This document shows, piece after piece, positions 16,280-24,943 of a DNA stretch of 64,000 nt (position 1 is its first letter; every line of letters begins with the position of its first letter). Position numbers and translations under genes: made by a program. The stretch spans positions 10,962-74,961 of the forward strand of contig SPJV01000104.1 of assembly GCA_006844765.1 (NCBI GenBank). Reading direction: 5' to 3'. This DNA is from Alphaproteobacteria bacterium (GTDB lineage Bacteria > Pseudomonadota > Alphaproteobacteria > UBA8366 > Aestuariispiraceae). The notes below the pieces were generated by a model, which was given only the letters and a program-made list of their open reading frames with translations, was not told the DNA's origin and searched no databases.

Positions 16280-17617
16280 TCACCGCCCCAGCGCGATCCG
16301 GATTTCTTCTTTCCATTCATACCACCAATAAGTCGCCTGTGCCCCAACCAGACCGCCCAGACGCGGCATGGGGATGGGGGAGAAGGCGTCGAGCAGGCGG
16401 AAGCGGTCATCACCGTCGGCGATGGCGCTGGCGACCAATTCGCCCCCCATCAAAGTGGTGTTCAGCCCATGCCCGCCAAAACCCGTGCATGACCACAGGC
16501 CGGGGGCGAGCGGTTGAATGATCGGCATTTTGTGAAAGGCGTAGCCCATCAAGCCCAGCCAGGCGAAGTCGACCTTTGCATCTTTCAGCACCGGATAGAC
16601 ACGGGTCATGTCGCGCTTCATCAGGTCTGCCACACCGGCCGGGCGCGGGCGGAAGGTAGAGATGCGCCCACCCCAGAGAATGCGCCCGCCGGTATCCGGT
16701 AGGGGGCGATAGTAATCGCAGGCGAAGCGCGTATCAGAGATGCCTTGCGGGATGGATATTGCCTGACGCGCCAAATCACCAAGCGGTTCCGTGACCATGA
16801 CGAAGGTGGTGATCGGCAGGATCGACGCCGCCGCTTTCCCGCCGCTGCCACCGCCAAGAAAGGGGCGGTAACCGCTCATGCAGAAGACAACATTCTCTGC
16901 CGTGATCGTGCCGGTCTCTGTTGCAACCCGGTAGCGATGGTCAGCGCCGCGTTGGACGCTGATGACAGGCGTTTCTTCATGGACGTACGCGCCAAGAGAC
17001 TGCGCCGCCTGGGCAAGACCGCGTGTCAGGTTCAATGGATGAAGCTGAAAGCCGCCGTCCTCAAAATGCGCGGAATGATACCGCGTGGTCCCCAGATTGG
17101 CGCGAACGGTTTCCCCATCCCAATAGGTGACGCTGTCATCTTCTGCGGCGTCAGCTTCCATGTCGGCTTCGTCATGAAACCAGCTGGCATCGATGGTGCC
17201 GTCGATGATCGGCCCACAGTCGATGTCAAAGCGATCAATGCGCGCCCGCAGCGTCGCAACGGCGTCCGTCGAGAGGCCATATAATTCGGAAGCTGTTTCC
17301 AGACCCACGCGCTTGGCGATGCTATCGAAGTCGCGCGCGAAGCCGGGGGTGACAAAACCACCATTGCGGCCCGAGGCACCAAAGCCGACCCGGTCGGATT
17401 CCAGCAATATGACCGACTTCCCGCGCTCCGCCAGACCAAGGGCCGTGTTGATCCCAGCCAGACCGGCGCCGATCACAACGGTCTCAGCCTGCTGATCCCC
17501 CTCCAGCGTGGGGAAGGTGATATCGGCGCTTAACGTCCGGCTGTACCAGGTATCTGGATACCCCGGTGCCGGGGCTTCAGCGGGCTGGATGGAAGCGGTT
17601 TCTGTCCAATGGGTCAT
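16280..17617 (-). CDS. FAD-dependent amine/amino-acid oxidase (DAO family, PuuB-like)
   Basis: The 445-residue flavoprotein has the FAD dinucleotide motif VVIGAGLAGINTALGLAERG (about 47-66) and the DAO signature SGRNGGFVTPGFA (about 83-95). Towards the C-terminus it has WSCTGFGGHGLNTTLMGGELV, which holds the flavin ribityl/phosphate. This pattern is typical of gamma-glutamylputrescine oxidase and related enzymes that oxidise secondary or polyamine-type amines to aldehydes with H2O2. No putrescine gene neighbours are present, so the substrate is open. It stands alone between ycaQ-like and ccrM genes. Confidence 0.88.
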   Translation of the reverse strand: MTHWTETASIQPAEAPAPGYPDTWYSRTLSADITFPTLEGDQQAETVVIGAGLAGINTALGLAERGKSVILLESDRVGFGASGRNGGFVTPGFARDFDSIAKRVGLETASELYGLSTDAVATLRARIDRFDIDCGPIIDGTIDASWFHDEADMEADAAEDDSVTYWDGETVRANLGTTRYHSAHFEDGGFQLHPLNLTRGLAQAAQSLGAYVHEETPVISVQRGADHRYRVATETGTITAENVVFCMSGYRPFLGGGSGGKAAASILPITTFVMVTEPLGDLARQAISIPQGISDTRFACDYYRPLPDTGGRILWGGRISTFRPRPAGVADLMKRDMTRVYPVLKDAKVDFAWLGLMGYAFHKMPIIQPLAPGLWSCTGFGGHGLNTTLMGGELVASAIADGDDRFRLLDAFSPIPMPRLGGLVGAQATYWWYEWKEEIRIALGR

Positions 17618-17666
17618 GGCCGCAAGATGCGCTGCGTCATCGGTTTTGACCAGCCCCGCTGATTGC

Positions 17667-18800
17667 TTAAGCGCTTAATCCTTCTGCCCGGATTTTCTGG
17701 CGCAGCATGTCGATTGGGACCGGATTGCGGTCTGTCTTCAGATGCCAATAGGTCCAGCCATTGCAGCTCGGCGCGCCCTGGACAGCGGCACCAACCTGGT
17801 GAATGGAGCCCTTATGCGCATCTGAAATCAGTGTACCGTCGGCACGGACCTTTGCGGTATGGCGCCGACAGGGGCTTTCCAAGACAGTCCCGGGGGAAAG
17901 CATGCCTCGTTCGACCAGCTGACCGAATGGCACGCGCGGTTCCTTGCGCTTGGGCCGGGTGAACTCCAGCGCTTCCCGGTCGCCGGCGTCGGGGATGGAG
18001 GCCAGACGCTTGCGGGAGACCTTTGCATAGCCCGCATCCCGCTCCAACCCGATGAAGCGACGGCCCATCTTCTTTGCCACCGCCGCCGTGGTGCCGGTGC
18101 CGGAAAAGGGGTCGAGGACAATATCCCCCGGCTCCGTCGCGGCCAGCAGGGTGCGATATACCAAAGCTTCGGGCTTTTGCGTCGCATGGGCTTTGCGCCC
18201 CGCCGCATCTTTCAGCCGTTCCTGCCCGGTGCAGAGTGGTAGAACCCAGTCGCTACGCATCTGCAGATCGTCGTTTAGCGCCTTCATGGCTTCATAATTG
18301 AAGCGGTATTTGCTGTCTTGGGACTTGGAGCACCAGATCAGCGTCTCATGCGCATTGGTGAAGCGTGTGCCTTTGAAATTCGGCATCGGGTTCGTCTTGA
18401 CCCAGACAACGTCATTCAGGACCCAAAAGCCGATATTCTGTAGCGCGGTGCCGACCCGGAAGATATTGTGATAGCTGCCGATCACCCAGATCGTGCCGTC
18501 CTTCTTCAAGATGCGGCGGGCTTCCTTCAGCCAGTTCCGGGTGAAACGGTCATAGGCATCGAAATCATCGAATTTGTCCCAATCATCATCGACCGCATCA
18601 ACCTTCGTATTGTTGGGCCGATAGAGATCGCCGCCAAGCTGAAGGTTATAGGGTGGATCGGCGAAGATCATATCGACGCTTTCATCAGGCAGCGCCCGCA
18701 TCTGTTCGATACAATCGCCTTCGACGATCTGGTTGACGGGAAGCGGAGTCCGTTTCGGACCGGGCGCGGGGTTCTCCGCACCGGATTTACGTGGGGCCAT
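17667..18800 (-). CDS. ccrM: CcrM-type DNA adenine methyltransferase (GANTC)
   Basis: The 377-residue beta-class N6-adenine methyltransferase has the catalytic motif DPPYNLQLGGDLYRPNN (about 48-64), the SAM motif DPFSGTGTTAAVAKKMGR (about 226-243) and the C-terminal RAMA domain (about 285-375) with GWTYWHLKTDRNPV that is found in CcrM. CcrM methylates adenine in GANTC and in Caulobacter couples methylation to the cell cycle. It is slightly longer at the N-terminus than the Caulobacter enzyme (about 358). AAGGA lies about 12 bases upstream of the ATG. Its upstream 128 bp hold seven GANTC sites, which suggests control by its own methylation. Confidence 0.95.
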   Translation of the reverse strand: MAPRKSGAENPAPGPKRTPLPVNQIVEGDCIEQMRALPDESVDMIFADPPYNLQLGGDLYRPNNTKVDAVDDDWDKFDDFDAYDRFTRNWLKEARRILKKDGTIWVIGSYHNIFRVGTALQNIGFWVLNDVVWVKTNPMPNFKGTRFTNAHETLIWCSKSQDSKYRFNYEAMKALNDDLQMRSDWVLPLCTGQERLKDAAGRKAHATQKPEALVYRTLLAATEPGDIVLDPFSGTGTTAAVAKKMGRRFIGLERDAGYAKVSRKRLASIPDAGDREALEFTRPKRKEPRVPFGQLVERGMLSPGTVLESPCRRHTAKVRADGTLISDAHKGSIHQVGAAVQGAPSCNGWTYWHLKTDRNPVPIDMLRQKIRAEGLSA

Positions 18801-18928
18801 GATTCTTCAAGTCCTTTGCCAGGGATCTGATATTCGGAATCAAAGCCTGAGCAAGGAATCACCGTCAAGAGTCAAGTGAATCAATTAGTTATTTTGCTAT
18901 ATCTGGAGTCCTGCATGAAGTGCGACTC
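18801..18928. promoter_or_regulatory. Cluster of seven GANTC sites upstream of ccrM
   Basis: GANTC occurs at 18801, 18837, 18856, 18869, 18878, 18906 and 18924 (5-mers), seven sites in 128 bp where about 0.5 would be expected by chance. A -35-like TTGACG on the minus strand (18863-18868) lies among them. In Caulobacter, GANTC sites in the ccrM leader make its transcription sensitive to methylation state. Confidence 0.75.
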
Positions 18929-18939
18929 GCTAGATATAG
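18897..18939. promoter_or_regulatory. Imperfect palindrome with two GANTC sites
   Basis: CTATATCT (18897-18904) and AGATATAG (18932-18939) are exact inverse complements, and inside them GAGTC and GACTC also pair. The two innermost arms are themselves GANTC sites. This could be a protein-binding palindrome or an RNA hairpin upstream of ccrM. Confidence 0.45.
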
Positions 18940-19001
18940 GGCACCTGGAATAAGAAATTCCATCCATCCAGATCGATATTTCCCCCATTTCAACCAGACG
19001 C

Positions 19002-19142
19002 ATGAGATGGAGCGGACTTTGGTACGCATTCCATATGAAGCGAATAAATGGTCAGTTTATACAAGCTAAAGACCGTTTAAATGGTCTCGAAGAGACACTG
19101 AATGATATGATGGAAAGGGAAAAAACGTGTAAGGCTGAATAG
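19002..19142 (+). CDS. Possible 46-residue small protein
   Basis: In the 344-bp gap between ccrM and the next gene, a plus-strand frame of 46 residues begins ATG at 19002. Its second half, KDRLNGLEETLNDMMEREKT, is charged and could form an amphipathic helix. No good ribosome binding site precedes either this ATG or the internal one at 19035. Base composition is more AT-rich than in neighbouring genes. It ends 2 bp before the convergent gene's stop. It may be chance; no family is recognised. Confidence 0.25.
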   Translation: MRWSGLWYAFHMKRINGQFIQAKDRLNGLEETLNDMMEREKTCKAE

Positions 19143-19144
19143 AC

Positions 19145-19942
19145 CTAGTCTGCTGTTACATGGAACCGTCCCGTTGGCCCAAAGCAGGATTTTTCGAGAT
19201 AAATTCCCGACGCAGTCGGAAGATAGTCATCTCTAGGTTCATCAATGGGTCCATCAACCTGTTTCCGCGTCCTGGCGATCTCGTCGCTGACATCGATGTC
19301 TTTACCATAAGATGCCTGGAAATAGAAATCTAAGGCTTCTTTATAGTCGCCGGCGTCTGCGGCGCGGTCAGCCAGGAACTTTGACGCATAGGGGCTTCCA
19401 AGCGTGGCGGAGGCTAGTATGATGCGAAGAGCAAAATCTTGCCCTTCCCGTGGGTTTTCAATTTCCTCATTCAGTTCCGAAAGGAGCAATTGGTAGAAGA
19501 ACCACTCGTCCACAGCAGAATACCCTGGTGATTGGACCAGCGAATAGACATCCGCCCAGATTAGGAAAAGTCTGCCAATTGACTTATCCAACCCGAGCTC
19601 CCCATCGCCAAACCAATGGTCCAGCCCACGGGCTAGGGCCTTGCAGGTCCCCGCCCCCTCCAGGTGTGAGACAACGAGATTTCTTAGCTCGAACGCGTCA
19701 GGGGCGAATTTCTGGAGATCTTGATCAAGCAGCGGGACAATCTTTTCTGCGGCCAATCGGCTGCGTGCATTCGCGCGCAATGCGTCTTCCGACTTCCTTC
19801 TGTCAAATCCGTAGTACAGCAAAAGCGCCGTCCGATAGACAGCCAGAGACTCGGCATCGTCTCCGGCCCGTGCCGGGTCGGGCGCAGTCAGCAACAGGGC
19901 GCTGAAGGAAAAAACCCAAACTATGAGAATCCGCTTCATCAT
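19145..19942 (-). CDS. Secreted protein of unknown function
   Basis: The 265-residue product has a clear signal peptide (MMKRILIVWVFSFSALLLTA, cleavage probably after PARA near residue 26), so it is exported. The mature part is largely helical. A stretch with LADRAADAGDYKEALDFYFQAS near residues 190-211 resembles a single TPR/Sel1-like repeat. A pair of cysteines (about 99 and 255) might form a disulfide. I do not recognise the family. The frame may begin at either of two adjacent ATGs. A 6-bp inverted repeat TATACG/CGTATA (19951-19973) sits directly upstream. Confidence 0.7.
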   Translation of the reverse strand: MMKRILIVWVFSFSALLLTAPDPARAGDDAESLAVYRTALLLYYGFDRRKSEDALRANARSRLAAEKIVPLLDQDLQKFAPDAFELRNLVVSHLEGAGTCKALARGLDHWFGDGELGLDKSIGRLFLIWADVYSLVQSPGYSAVDEWFFYQLLLSELNEEIENPREGQDFALRIILASATLGSPYASKFLADRAADAGDYKEALDFYFQASYGKDIDVSDEIARTRKQVDGPIDEPRDDYLPTASGIYLEKSCFGPTGRFHVTAD

Positions 19943-20009
19943 AGGATCAGTATACGATATTTATACCCGTATATAATGTGCCTTGTCGTGGAAAGATCCG
20001 ATTCCGATC

Positions 20010-20531
20010 TTACGCGTTGTCCCAGGAGCTGTCGGGCATGAGGAACAGGTCAGTGTCCTCTGTTTTTGCGCCCGCGGCTGTCAGCATCGCATGGACCTGA
20101 CCGCGGTGGTGGGTCTGGTGATTGAACAGATGGGTGACGCAGCGGCCGGCCTCCTCCTCGGTTTGGCCGCCTTTGGCATTACTATAGAATGAAAGTCTGC
20201 TTGCAAGCCATTCTTCCGTAACGCTTTTCGCCCAATCCACCATGACGGCATCAAAAGCTATGCGCTCTGTTACCAGCGTTTCCCAATCCGCAATTTCCGT
20301 GCGCGAGTCAGCCATTGATTTGGTGTTTGGCGGGGGTGTCTCGGCAAAGCGCACCATCCATCCCTTATCCCCCCACAGGATATGGCACAGCGTTTCATGG
20401 ATTGAGCCAAAGAAGGCACCGCGATCCTCGCGCCGGGCGGCGTCGCTCAGGCTTGCGGCTGCAGAATAGATCGATTGGTTCTGCCAGCGGTTATAGACCG
20501 CCATGGTGAGGATGTATTTCGGGGTGATCAT
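20010..20531 (-). CDS. DinB family protein
   Basis: The 173-residue four-helix-bundle protein matches DinB: LTMAVYNRWQNQSIYSAA at the start, GSIHETLCHILWGDKGWM (about 42-59) and CVTHLFNHQTHHRGQVHAML near residue 130-150. The three metal-binding histidines are H45, and H137/H141 or neighbours in the second motif. DinB-like enzymes include metal-dependent thiol transferases; the specific reaction is unknown. Its ATG overlaps the stop of the upstream cysteine-desulfurase-like gene by 4 bp, so they form an operon. Confidence 0.9.
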   Translation of the reverse strand: MITPKYILTMAVYNRWQNQSIYSAAASLSDAARREDRGAFFGSIHETLCHILWGDKGWMVRFAETPPPNTKSMADSRTEIADWETLVTERIAFDAVMVDWAKSVTEEWLASRLSFYSNAKGGQTEEEAGRCVTHLFNHQTHHRGQVHAMLTAAGAKTEDTDLFLMPDSSWDNA

Positions 20532-21796
20532 GCCATGGTGCCTCCGATAGCCTGTGCCACCCCGTCCAGGGTCGCGTCTACTTCTGCTGCCGTGTTGTAA
20601 TGGGCGATGCCGATGCGGACAACGCCTTCGTCTTCCGGGATGTCCAGATACCGCACGACTTCAAAGGCGTAGTTGTGGCCATCCCAAACGAAGATCCCCT
20701 TCGCAGCAAGTGCCTCAGAAATCACACGCGGCTTAATGTTGCGATGCCGGAACGAAATGGTTGGGACCCGCTGATCAAGCTGGTTGGAATTCGTTATGCC
20801 AAAGATTTCAATGCCACCCAGAGCCATCAACCCGTCAATCAGGCGACGTGTGAGCGGCGTCTCATAGGCGTCGGCAGCCCCGAAACCGGCCACGATCCGA
20901 TCCCGGCGCGATCCCTCTGCCGTCGTCGGATCGCATTCGGAACCAAGCCAGGCCATGTGCTCGACGGCAGCTGTTAGCCCGGCCAAGAGTTCGAGCTGAA
21001 CCGTTCCGGTTTCGAACTTTCCGGGCAGCGTCGCCGGGGTGCAGCGGCACTTATAGGCATGCATCCGCTCTAAATGCTCGGCCTTGCCCCAGACACAGCC
21101 CAGATGCGGGCCGAAGAACTTGTAGGGAGAGCACGCCAGGAAGTCACAGCCGATGTCTTTAACATCCAGTGCGATATGCGGCGCGCTTTGTACGGCATCG
21201 ATATAGGCCAGTGCACCTACTTCCTTAACAATACCGACCAACTCTTTGATATTGTTGATAGACCCCGTTAAGTTACTTGCGTGATTGAGAGCGACCAACC
21301 GGGTACGGTCCGTCAATAATGCCTTCAGGTCTTCCGGCTCAATTCGCCAGGTCTCCCGGTTGAAAGGCAGGACCTTGACCGTCATCCCCTTGTCTTCCGC
21401 GATTTCCAACCACGGGGCGACATCCCCTTCATGGTCCATGCGGGTCACGACAAGCTCGTCTCCCGGTCCGAAGTCGCGGCAGATACTGCGGGAAAGGTGC
21501 AATGTCAGCGGCGTCATCGCGGGACCCAGGGTGATTTCGCCCGGATCATCGGCGCCCAGGAAATCCGCCATCGCCTCATGCGCAGCGTCGACAATGGCCT
21601 CCGCCGCGATGCTGGTGACGAATGCCCCGCCGAGATTGGCATTTGTTTCCACAAGACAGCGAGAGACCGCATCCACCACGCTCTGCGGAACTTGTGTGCC
21701 GGCGGGGTTGTCCAGATAGACGCGGCTGCGCCCCTGATCCGTCAAGGCCAGGGCTGGGAACCGCGCACGGACGGCATCAATCGGGAAGTTACTCAT
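20528..21796 (-). CDS. Cysteine desulfurase-like class V aminotransferase
   Basis: The 422-residue PLP enzyme shows class V features: a start MSNFPIDAVRARFPAL, LDNPAGTQVP, NHASNLTGSINNIKELV, the PLP lysine in CSPYKFFGPHLG (about 222-233) and the C-terminal VWDGHNYAFEVVRYLDI. This variant with PHLG after the lysine is the CsdA-like cysteine-desulfurase-related family annotated from genomes. There are no Isc or Suf partners here, so it is more likely a specialised desulfurase or selenocysteine-lyase relative. It is coupled to the DinB gene by a 4-bp overlap, which may point to thiol chemistry. Confidence 0.87.
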   Translation of the reverse strand: MSNFPIDAVRARFPALALTDQGRSRVYLDNPAGTQVPQSVVDAVSRCLVETNANLGGAFVTSIAAEAIVDAAHEAMADFLGADDPGEITLGPAMTPLTLHLSRSICRDFGPGDELVVTRMDHEGDVAPWLEIAEDKGMTVKVLPFNRETWRIEPEDLKALLTDRTRLVALNHASNLTGSINNIKELVGIVKEVGALAYIDAVQSAPHIALDVKDIGCDFLACSPYKFFGPHLGCVWGKAEHLERMHAYKCRCTPATLPGKFETGTVQLELLAGLTAAVEHMAWLGSECDPTTAEGSRRDRIVAGFGAADAYETPLTRRLIDGLMALGGIEIFGITNSNQLDQRVPTISFRHRNIKPRVISEALAAKGIFVWDGHNYAFEVVRYLDIPEDEGVVRIGIAHYNTAAEVDATLDGVAQAIGGTMA

Positions 21797-21823
21797 GCGG
21801 AAAACTCCTGCTTCAGGAATGTC

Positions 21824-22450
21824 TCAGAAAGGTAGGGCGCCTTGGGGTGTCCCGCGCAGCGGCGCGAAGCTTCGGCGATGATGGGGTGTCGGGCCCAGTC
21901 GCGCAAGTGCCGCGCGATGGGCGGCGCTGCCATACCCCGCATTGGTCTCCCATCCATAGCCGGGAAACGCTTCTGCGAGCTTCACCATAATCCGGTCGCG
22001 ATGACATTTGGCAAGGATCGATGCCGCTGCGATGGAAGCGGATTTACGATCGCCTTTGACAACAAGCTCCGTTGGGATGCCCAGCCCCGGGTCTTTGTTG
22101 CCATCCACCAGGGCAGCTGCCGGTCGCAGCGAAAGACCATTCACCGCCTGACGCATCGCAAGAAGCGTCGCCTGCAGGATATTAATCCGGTCGATTTCGG
22201 CTGGTTCGATATCGATGATAATATATTTGGCTTCGTCCTTTAGCAGGGCTTCGGCCTTATTGCGCTGGGCGGCAGTTAGCGCTTTGGAATCATCCAGGCA
22301 GGATAGCAAAGCCGGGGGAACCGGATCGGGCAGGATTGCGGCGCACGCGGTTACCGGCCCGGCGAGCGGACCCCGACCCACTTCATCTATCCCGGCGATT
22401 GGGCCACCCCACGTCGCCATCAATGCAGTTTCCAGGCTTAGATCAGGCAT
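21824..22450 (-). CDS. rnhB: Ribonuclease HII
   Basis: The 208-residue protein has the RNase HII active site: IDEVGRGPLAGPVTACAAIL (D and E at about 22-23), CLDDSKALTAAQR and LVDGNKDPGLG, plus KGDRKSASIAAASILAKCHR. RNase HII cleaves RNA in RNA-DNA hybrids and at single ribonucleotides. Its start overlaps the end of the antiporter gene by 8 bp. Confidence 0.97.
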   Translation of the reverse strand: MPDLSLETALMATWGGPIAGIDEVGRGPLAGPVTACAAILPDPVPPALLSCLDDSKALTAAQRNKAEALLKDEAKYIIIDIEPAEIDRINILQATLLAMRQAVNGLSLRPAAALVDGNKDPGLGIPTELVVKGDRKSASIAAASILAKCHRDRIMVKLAEAFPGYGWETNAGYGSAAHRAALARLGPTPHHRRSFAPLRGTPQGALPF

Positions 22451-23894
22451 CGGTGGGACGCCGTTTGTCGGCGCGCCGCATTTTCCGGCCGGCGCGCGGT
22501 TCGTCTGTGTTGTCGGGAGGTGTCGGCTCCGGGACGGCAGGCTTTCCGGCGTTTTGATGGCGGGCTCGGCGTGCCTCTAGCCGTTCTTTGGAGGCTGCGC
22601 GGGCCCGGTCGAGCTTGATCTGTAGCCAGGTGGCGGTCCGGAATGTCATCTCCAACAACATCAAGCTGACGGATTTGGTGACGGTCCATTCCCGGATATA
22701 GGCGAAGCGCAAGAGCTCAAGCGGGGCTTCGGCATCGCTTTTCACCAGATTGCGCAGCCGCCTCGCAAGATCAAAGAAAAGCGGGCTGGTCGCAAGCGAT
22801 AGGACGGTCACCGCCACGACTGTCTTGTGAACAGTATCGTCGATCACGCCAACAGACAGGGCGACGGCAGCCAGGACGAAGGTAAACTCTCCCAACTGCC
22901 CGATGACCAGGGCGACGGATAGGGCATCGTTCCAGCTTTCCCCCTGCGCACGCAGAACCGCGACATTCAGGGCGGTTTTGAACAATGTGACGAAAGCCCA
23001 AAGCGCCACCAGCAGCCCGAAATTCTCCCAAACAAAGTTAAGATCGACCAATAACCCTATGGAAAGAAAGAAAACCATGAGCAGGACAGCTTGGATTGGC
23101 CCCGCATGTTCATGGATCGTTTGACGCTGGGCGCTGTTCCCGACAATCAGGCCAGCCAGAAAGGCACCGAAGGCCGGGGATAGCCCGATTGCACCGCCCA
23201 GCGAGGCGAACGCGAAGCACCATGCCAAGCCTGCCAGTGGCGTGAGGGAAGGCCGGTCTGCGACCAGATGGTGGAAGGGCAGGTCCACCCGCTTGCGCCG
23301 GGTAAGAAAGATGATCAGCCCGACCAGGATACCGATTGATGCGGCTACTTCGACGAAGGCGGCGAAGCCAATCTCCCCACCGGCCAGATTTCCGACCGTG
23401 ACCAGCATTGGGGCGACGGCCAAATCCTGGGCGATCAAAATCCCGATGGCCAGCTTGCCAACCTGGCTTCGAAGTTCCCCGACATCTTCCAAAACGGTCA
23501 CCGCGACGGCTGTTGAAGATAGGGCGAGGCAGAAGCCGAACAGGATCGCGTAAGGGGTTGGCCAACCGAACAGTCGGGTTGCGATATAAAGCGTACCGAC
23601 ACTGACCGCGATTTGCAGCATTGTCGTGATAACCGCGGTTTTCCAAATACTCCGGAAACTGCGGAGACTGAGTTCCATTCCGATAAAGTAAAGGAGCAGG
23701 ATAACGCCGAGTCGGGCGAGGAGATTGATCGCCTCCCGATTTTCCACCAGCGACAAGGCGCTGGGCCCTAGCAAGACCCCGCAGAGGATATAGCCGATGA
23801 TCGCCGGTTGGCGCAGACGAACCATCGCCATTCCACATAGCGTGGCAGCGACGGCAACCATGGTTATTCCTGTGAGAGCACCGGCATCATGCAT
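22443..23894 (-). CDS. CPA2-type monovalent cation:proton antiporter without RCK domain
   Basis: The 483-residue protein has about 12-13 hydrophobic segments up to residue 385 and typical CPA2 motifs: LRQPAIIGYILCGVLLGPSA, FCLALSSTAVAVTVLEDVGE and LSPAFGAFLAGLIVGNS. KefB/KefC relatives exchange K+ or Na+ for H+. The soluble C-terminal tail (about 390-483) is basic and proline-rich, ending GRKMRRADKRRPTDA, and shows no TrkA-N nucleotide-binding (RCK) fold. So regulation differs from KefC. It is the first gene of an operon with rnhB. The cation is not determinable. Confidence 0.88.
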   Translation of the reverse strand: MHDAGALTGITMVAVAATLCGMAMVRLRQPAIIGYILCGVLLGPSALSLVENREAINLLARLGVILLLYFIGMELSLRSFRSIWKTAVITTMLQIAVSVGTLYIATRLFGWPTPYAILFGFCLALSSTAVAVTVLEDVGELRSQVGKLAIGILIAQDLAVAPMLVTVGNLAGGEIGFAAFVEVAASIGILVGLIIFLTRRKRVDLPFHHLVADRPSLTPLAGLAWCFAFASLGGAIGLSPAFGAFLAGLIVGNSAQRQTIHEHAGPIQAVLLMVFFLSIGLLVDLNFVWENFGLLVALWAFVTLFKTALNVAVLRAQGESWNDALSVALVIGQLGEFTFVLAAVALSVGVIDDTVHKTVVAVTVLSLATSPLFFDLARRLRNLVKSDAEAPLELLRFAYIREWTVTKSVSLMLLEMTFRTATWLQIKLDRARAASKERLEARRARHQNAGKPAVPEPTPPDNTDEPRAGRKMRRADKRRPTDA

Positions 23895-23949
23895 AATCGG
23901 GGAACTCTAGGGGGATTCCTTGTTCCGGCAAAATGGATAGTCAGCCAAT

Positions 23950-23987
23950 TTTGTGCGCTTGCCCAAAATTTGTGCGCTTGCCCAAAA
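23950..23987. repeat. Perfect 19-bp tandem duplication in an intergenic region
   Basis: TTTGTGCGCTTGCCCAAAA occurs twice head to tail (23950-23968 and 23969-23987) between the divergent antiporter and MBL-hydrolase genes, 26 bp before the MBL start. It could be two half-sites of an operator or a recent slippage. Confidence 0.75.
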
Positions 23988-24013
23988 GCGGGGAAACGGG
24001 CTAGGTCAGGGCT

Positions 24014-24943
24014 ATGACCAATATGCAACCAAGTGCTGGCCCCGCCTTTAACCTCGAATTCGAGCCGCGCTACACAGAAGCGGTGCAGGTGACGCCGCTC
24101 ATTCGTCGGATCGTGGCGCAGAACCCAAGTCGATTTACCTTTCACGGTACAGGGACCTATATCATTGGCGGGCCGGAAGGCGCGGCTGTGATCGATCCGG
24201 GCCCGCCGATGCGCGATCACATTGATGCGTTATTGAAGGCGCTGGATGGCTGGCAGGTGTCAGCAATTTTGGTCACCCACACGCATCTGGATCATTCCCC
24301 GGCTGCCCGCCCGTTGCAGGAAGCGACTGGCGCGCCGACTTATGGGTTTGGGCCGCATGCCGGCGGGACAGCCAATGCGGATGCGGTTGAAGAAGGGGCT
24401 GATTGGCGGTTTTCCCCCGATCATGTTCTGAAAGATGGTGATGTAATCGAAGGTCCGGGTTGGACTTTTGAGGCGGTCCATACGCCGGGCCATACCTCTA
24501 ATCATCTGTGCTTCGCTTTGGCGGAAGAGCAGGCGCTTTTCAGCGGCGATCATGTCATGGGATGGTCGACCAGCATTGTCTCTCCGCCCGATGGCGATAT
24601 GGCTGCCTATCTGGGATCGCTGAAAAAGCTTCTAGATCGTCTGGAGACGGTCTACTATCCCACCCATGGCGCTCCTATCCAGGATCCCAAACCCTTTGTC
24701 GCCAGTTTCATCCGGCATCGCGAAGCGCGGGAGGATCAGATTCTGGCCGCAATTGCGGGTGGGGCAGAACAGGTAACGGAGATGGTCGAGCTTATGTATC
24801 ATGATGTACCACGCTCCCTTTATCCGGCTGCCGCGCGCTCTGTCCTTGCGCATCTGGTAAAATTAACGGCTGAAGGGCGGGTTACCGCAGATGACGATAA
24901 TACGCGCTATAAATTGGCCTCCAACGGTGCGGAGAGGAAATGA
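24014..24943 (+). CDS. MBL-fold metallo-hydrolase
   Basis: The 309-residue beta-lactamase-fold hydrolase has the metal motif THTHLDHSPAA (about 92-102), HTPGHTSNHLCF and the next ligand in LFSGDHVMGW, then PTHGAPI and a C-terminal winged domain typical of the LACTB2/glyoxalase-II-like group. It hydrolyses thioesters or nucleic-acid phosphodiesters in relatives. The next gene, a Crp/Fnr regulator, overlaps by 4 bp (ATGA), so they are coupled. Confidence 0.93.
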   Translation: MTNMQPSAGPAFNLEFEPRYTEAVQVTPLIRRIVAQNPSRFTFHGTGTYIIGGPEGAAVIDPGPPMRDHIDALLKALDGWQVSAILVTHTHLDHSPAARPLQEATGAPTYGFGPHAGGTANADAVEEGADWRFSPDHVLKDGDVIEGPGWTFEAVHTPGHTSNHLCFALAEEQALFSGDHVMGWSTSIVSPPDGDMAAYLGSLKKLLDRLETVYYPTHGAPIQDPKPFVASFIRHREAREDQILAAIAGGAEQVTEMVELMYHDVPRSLYPAAARSVLAHLVKLTAEGRVTADDDNTRYKLASNGAERK

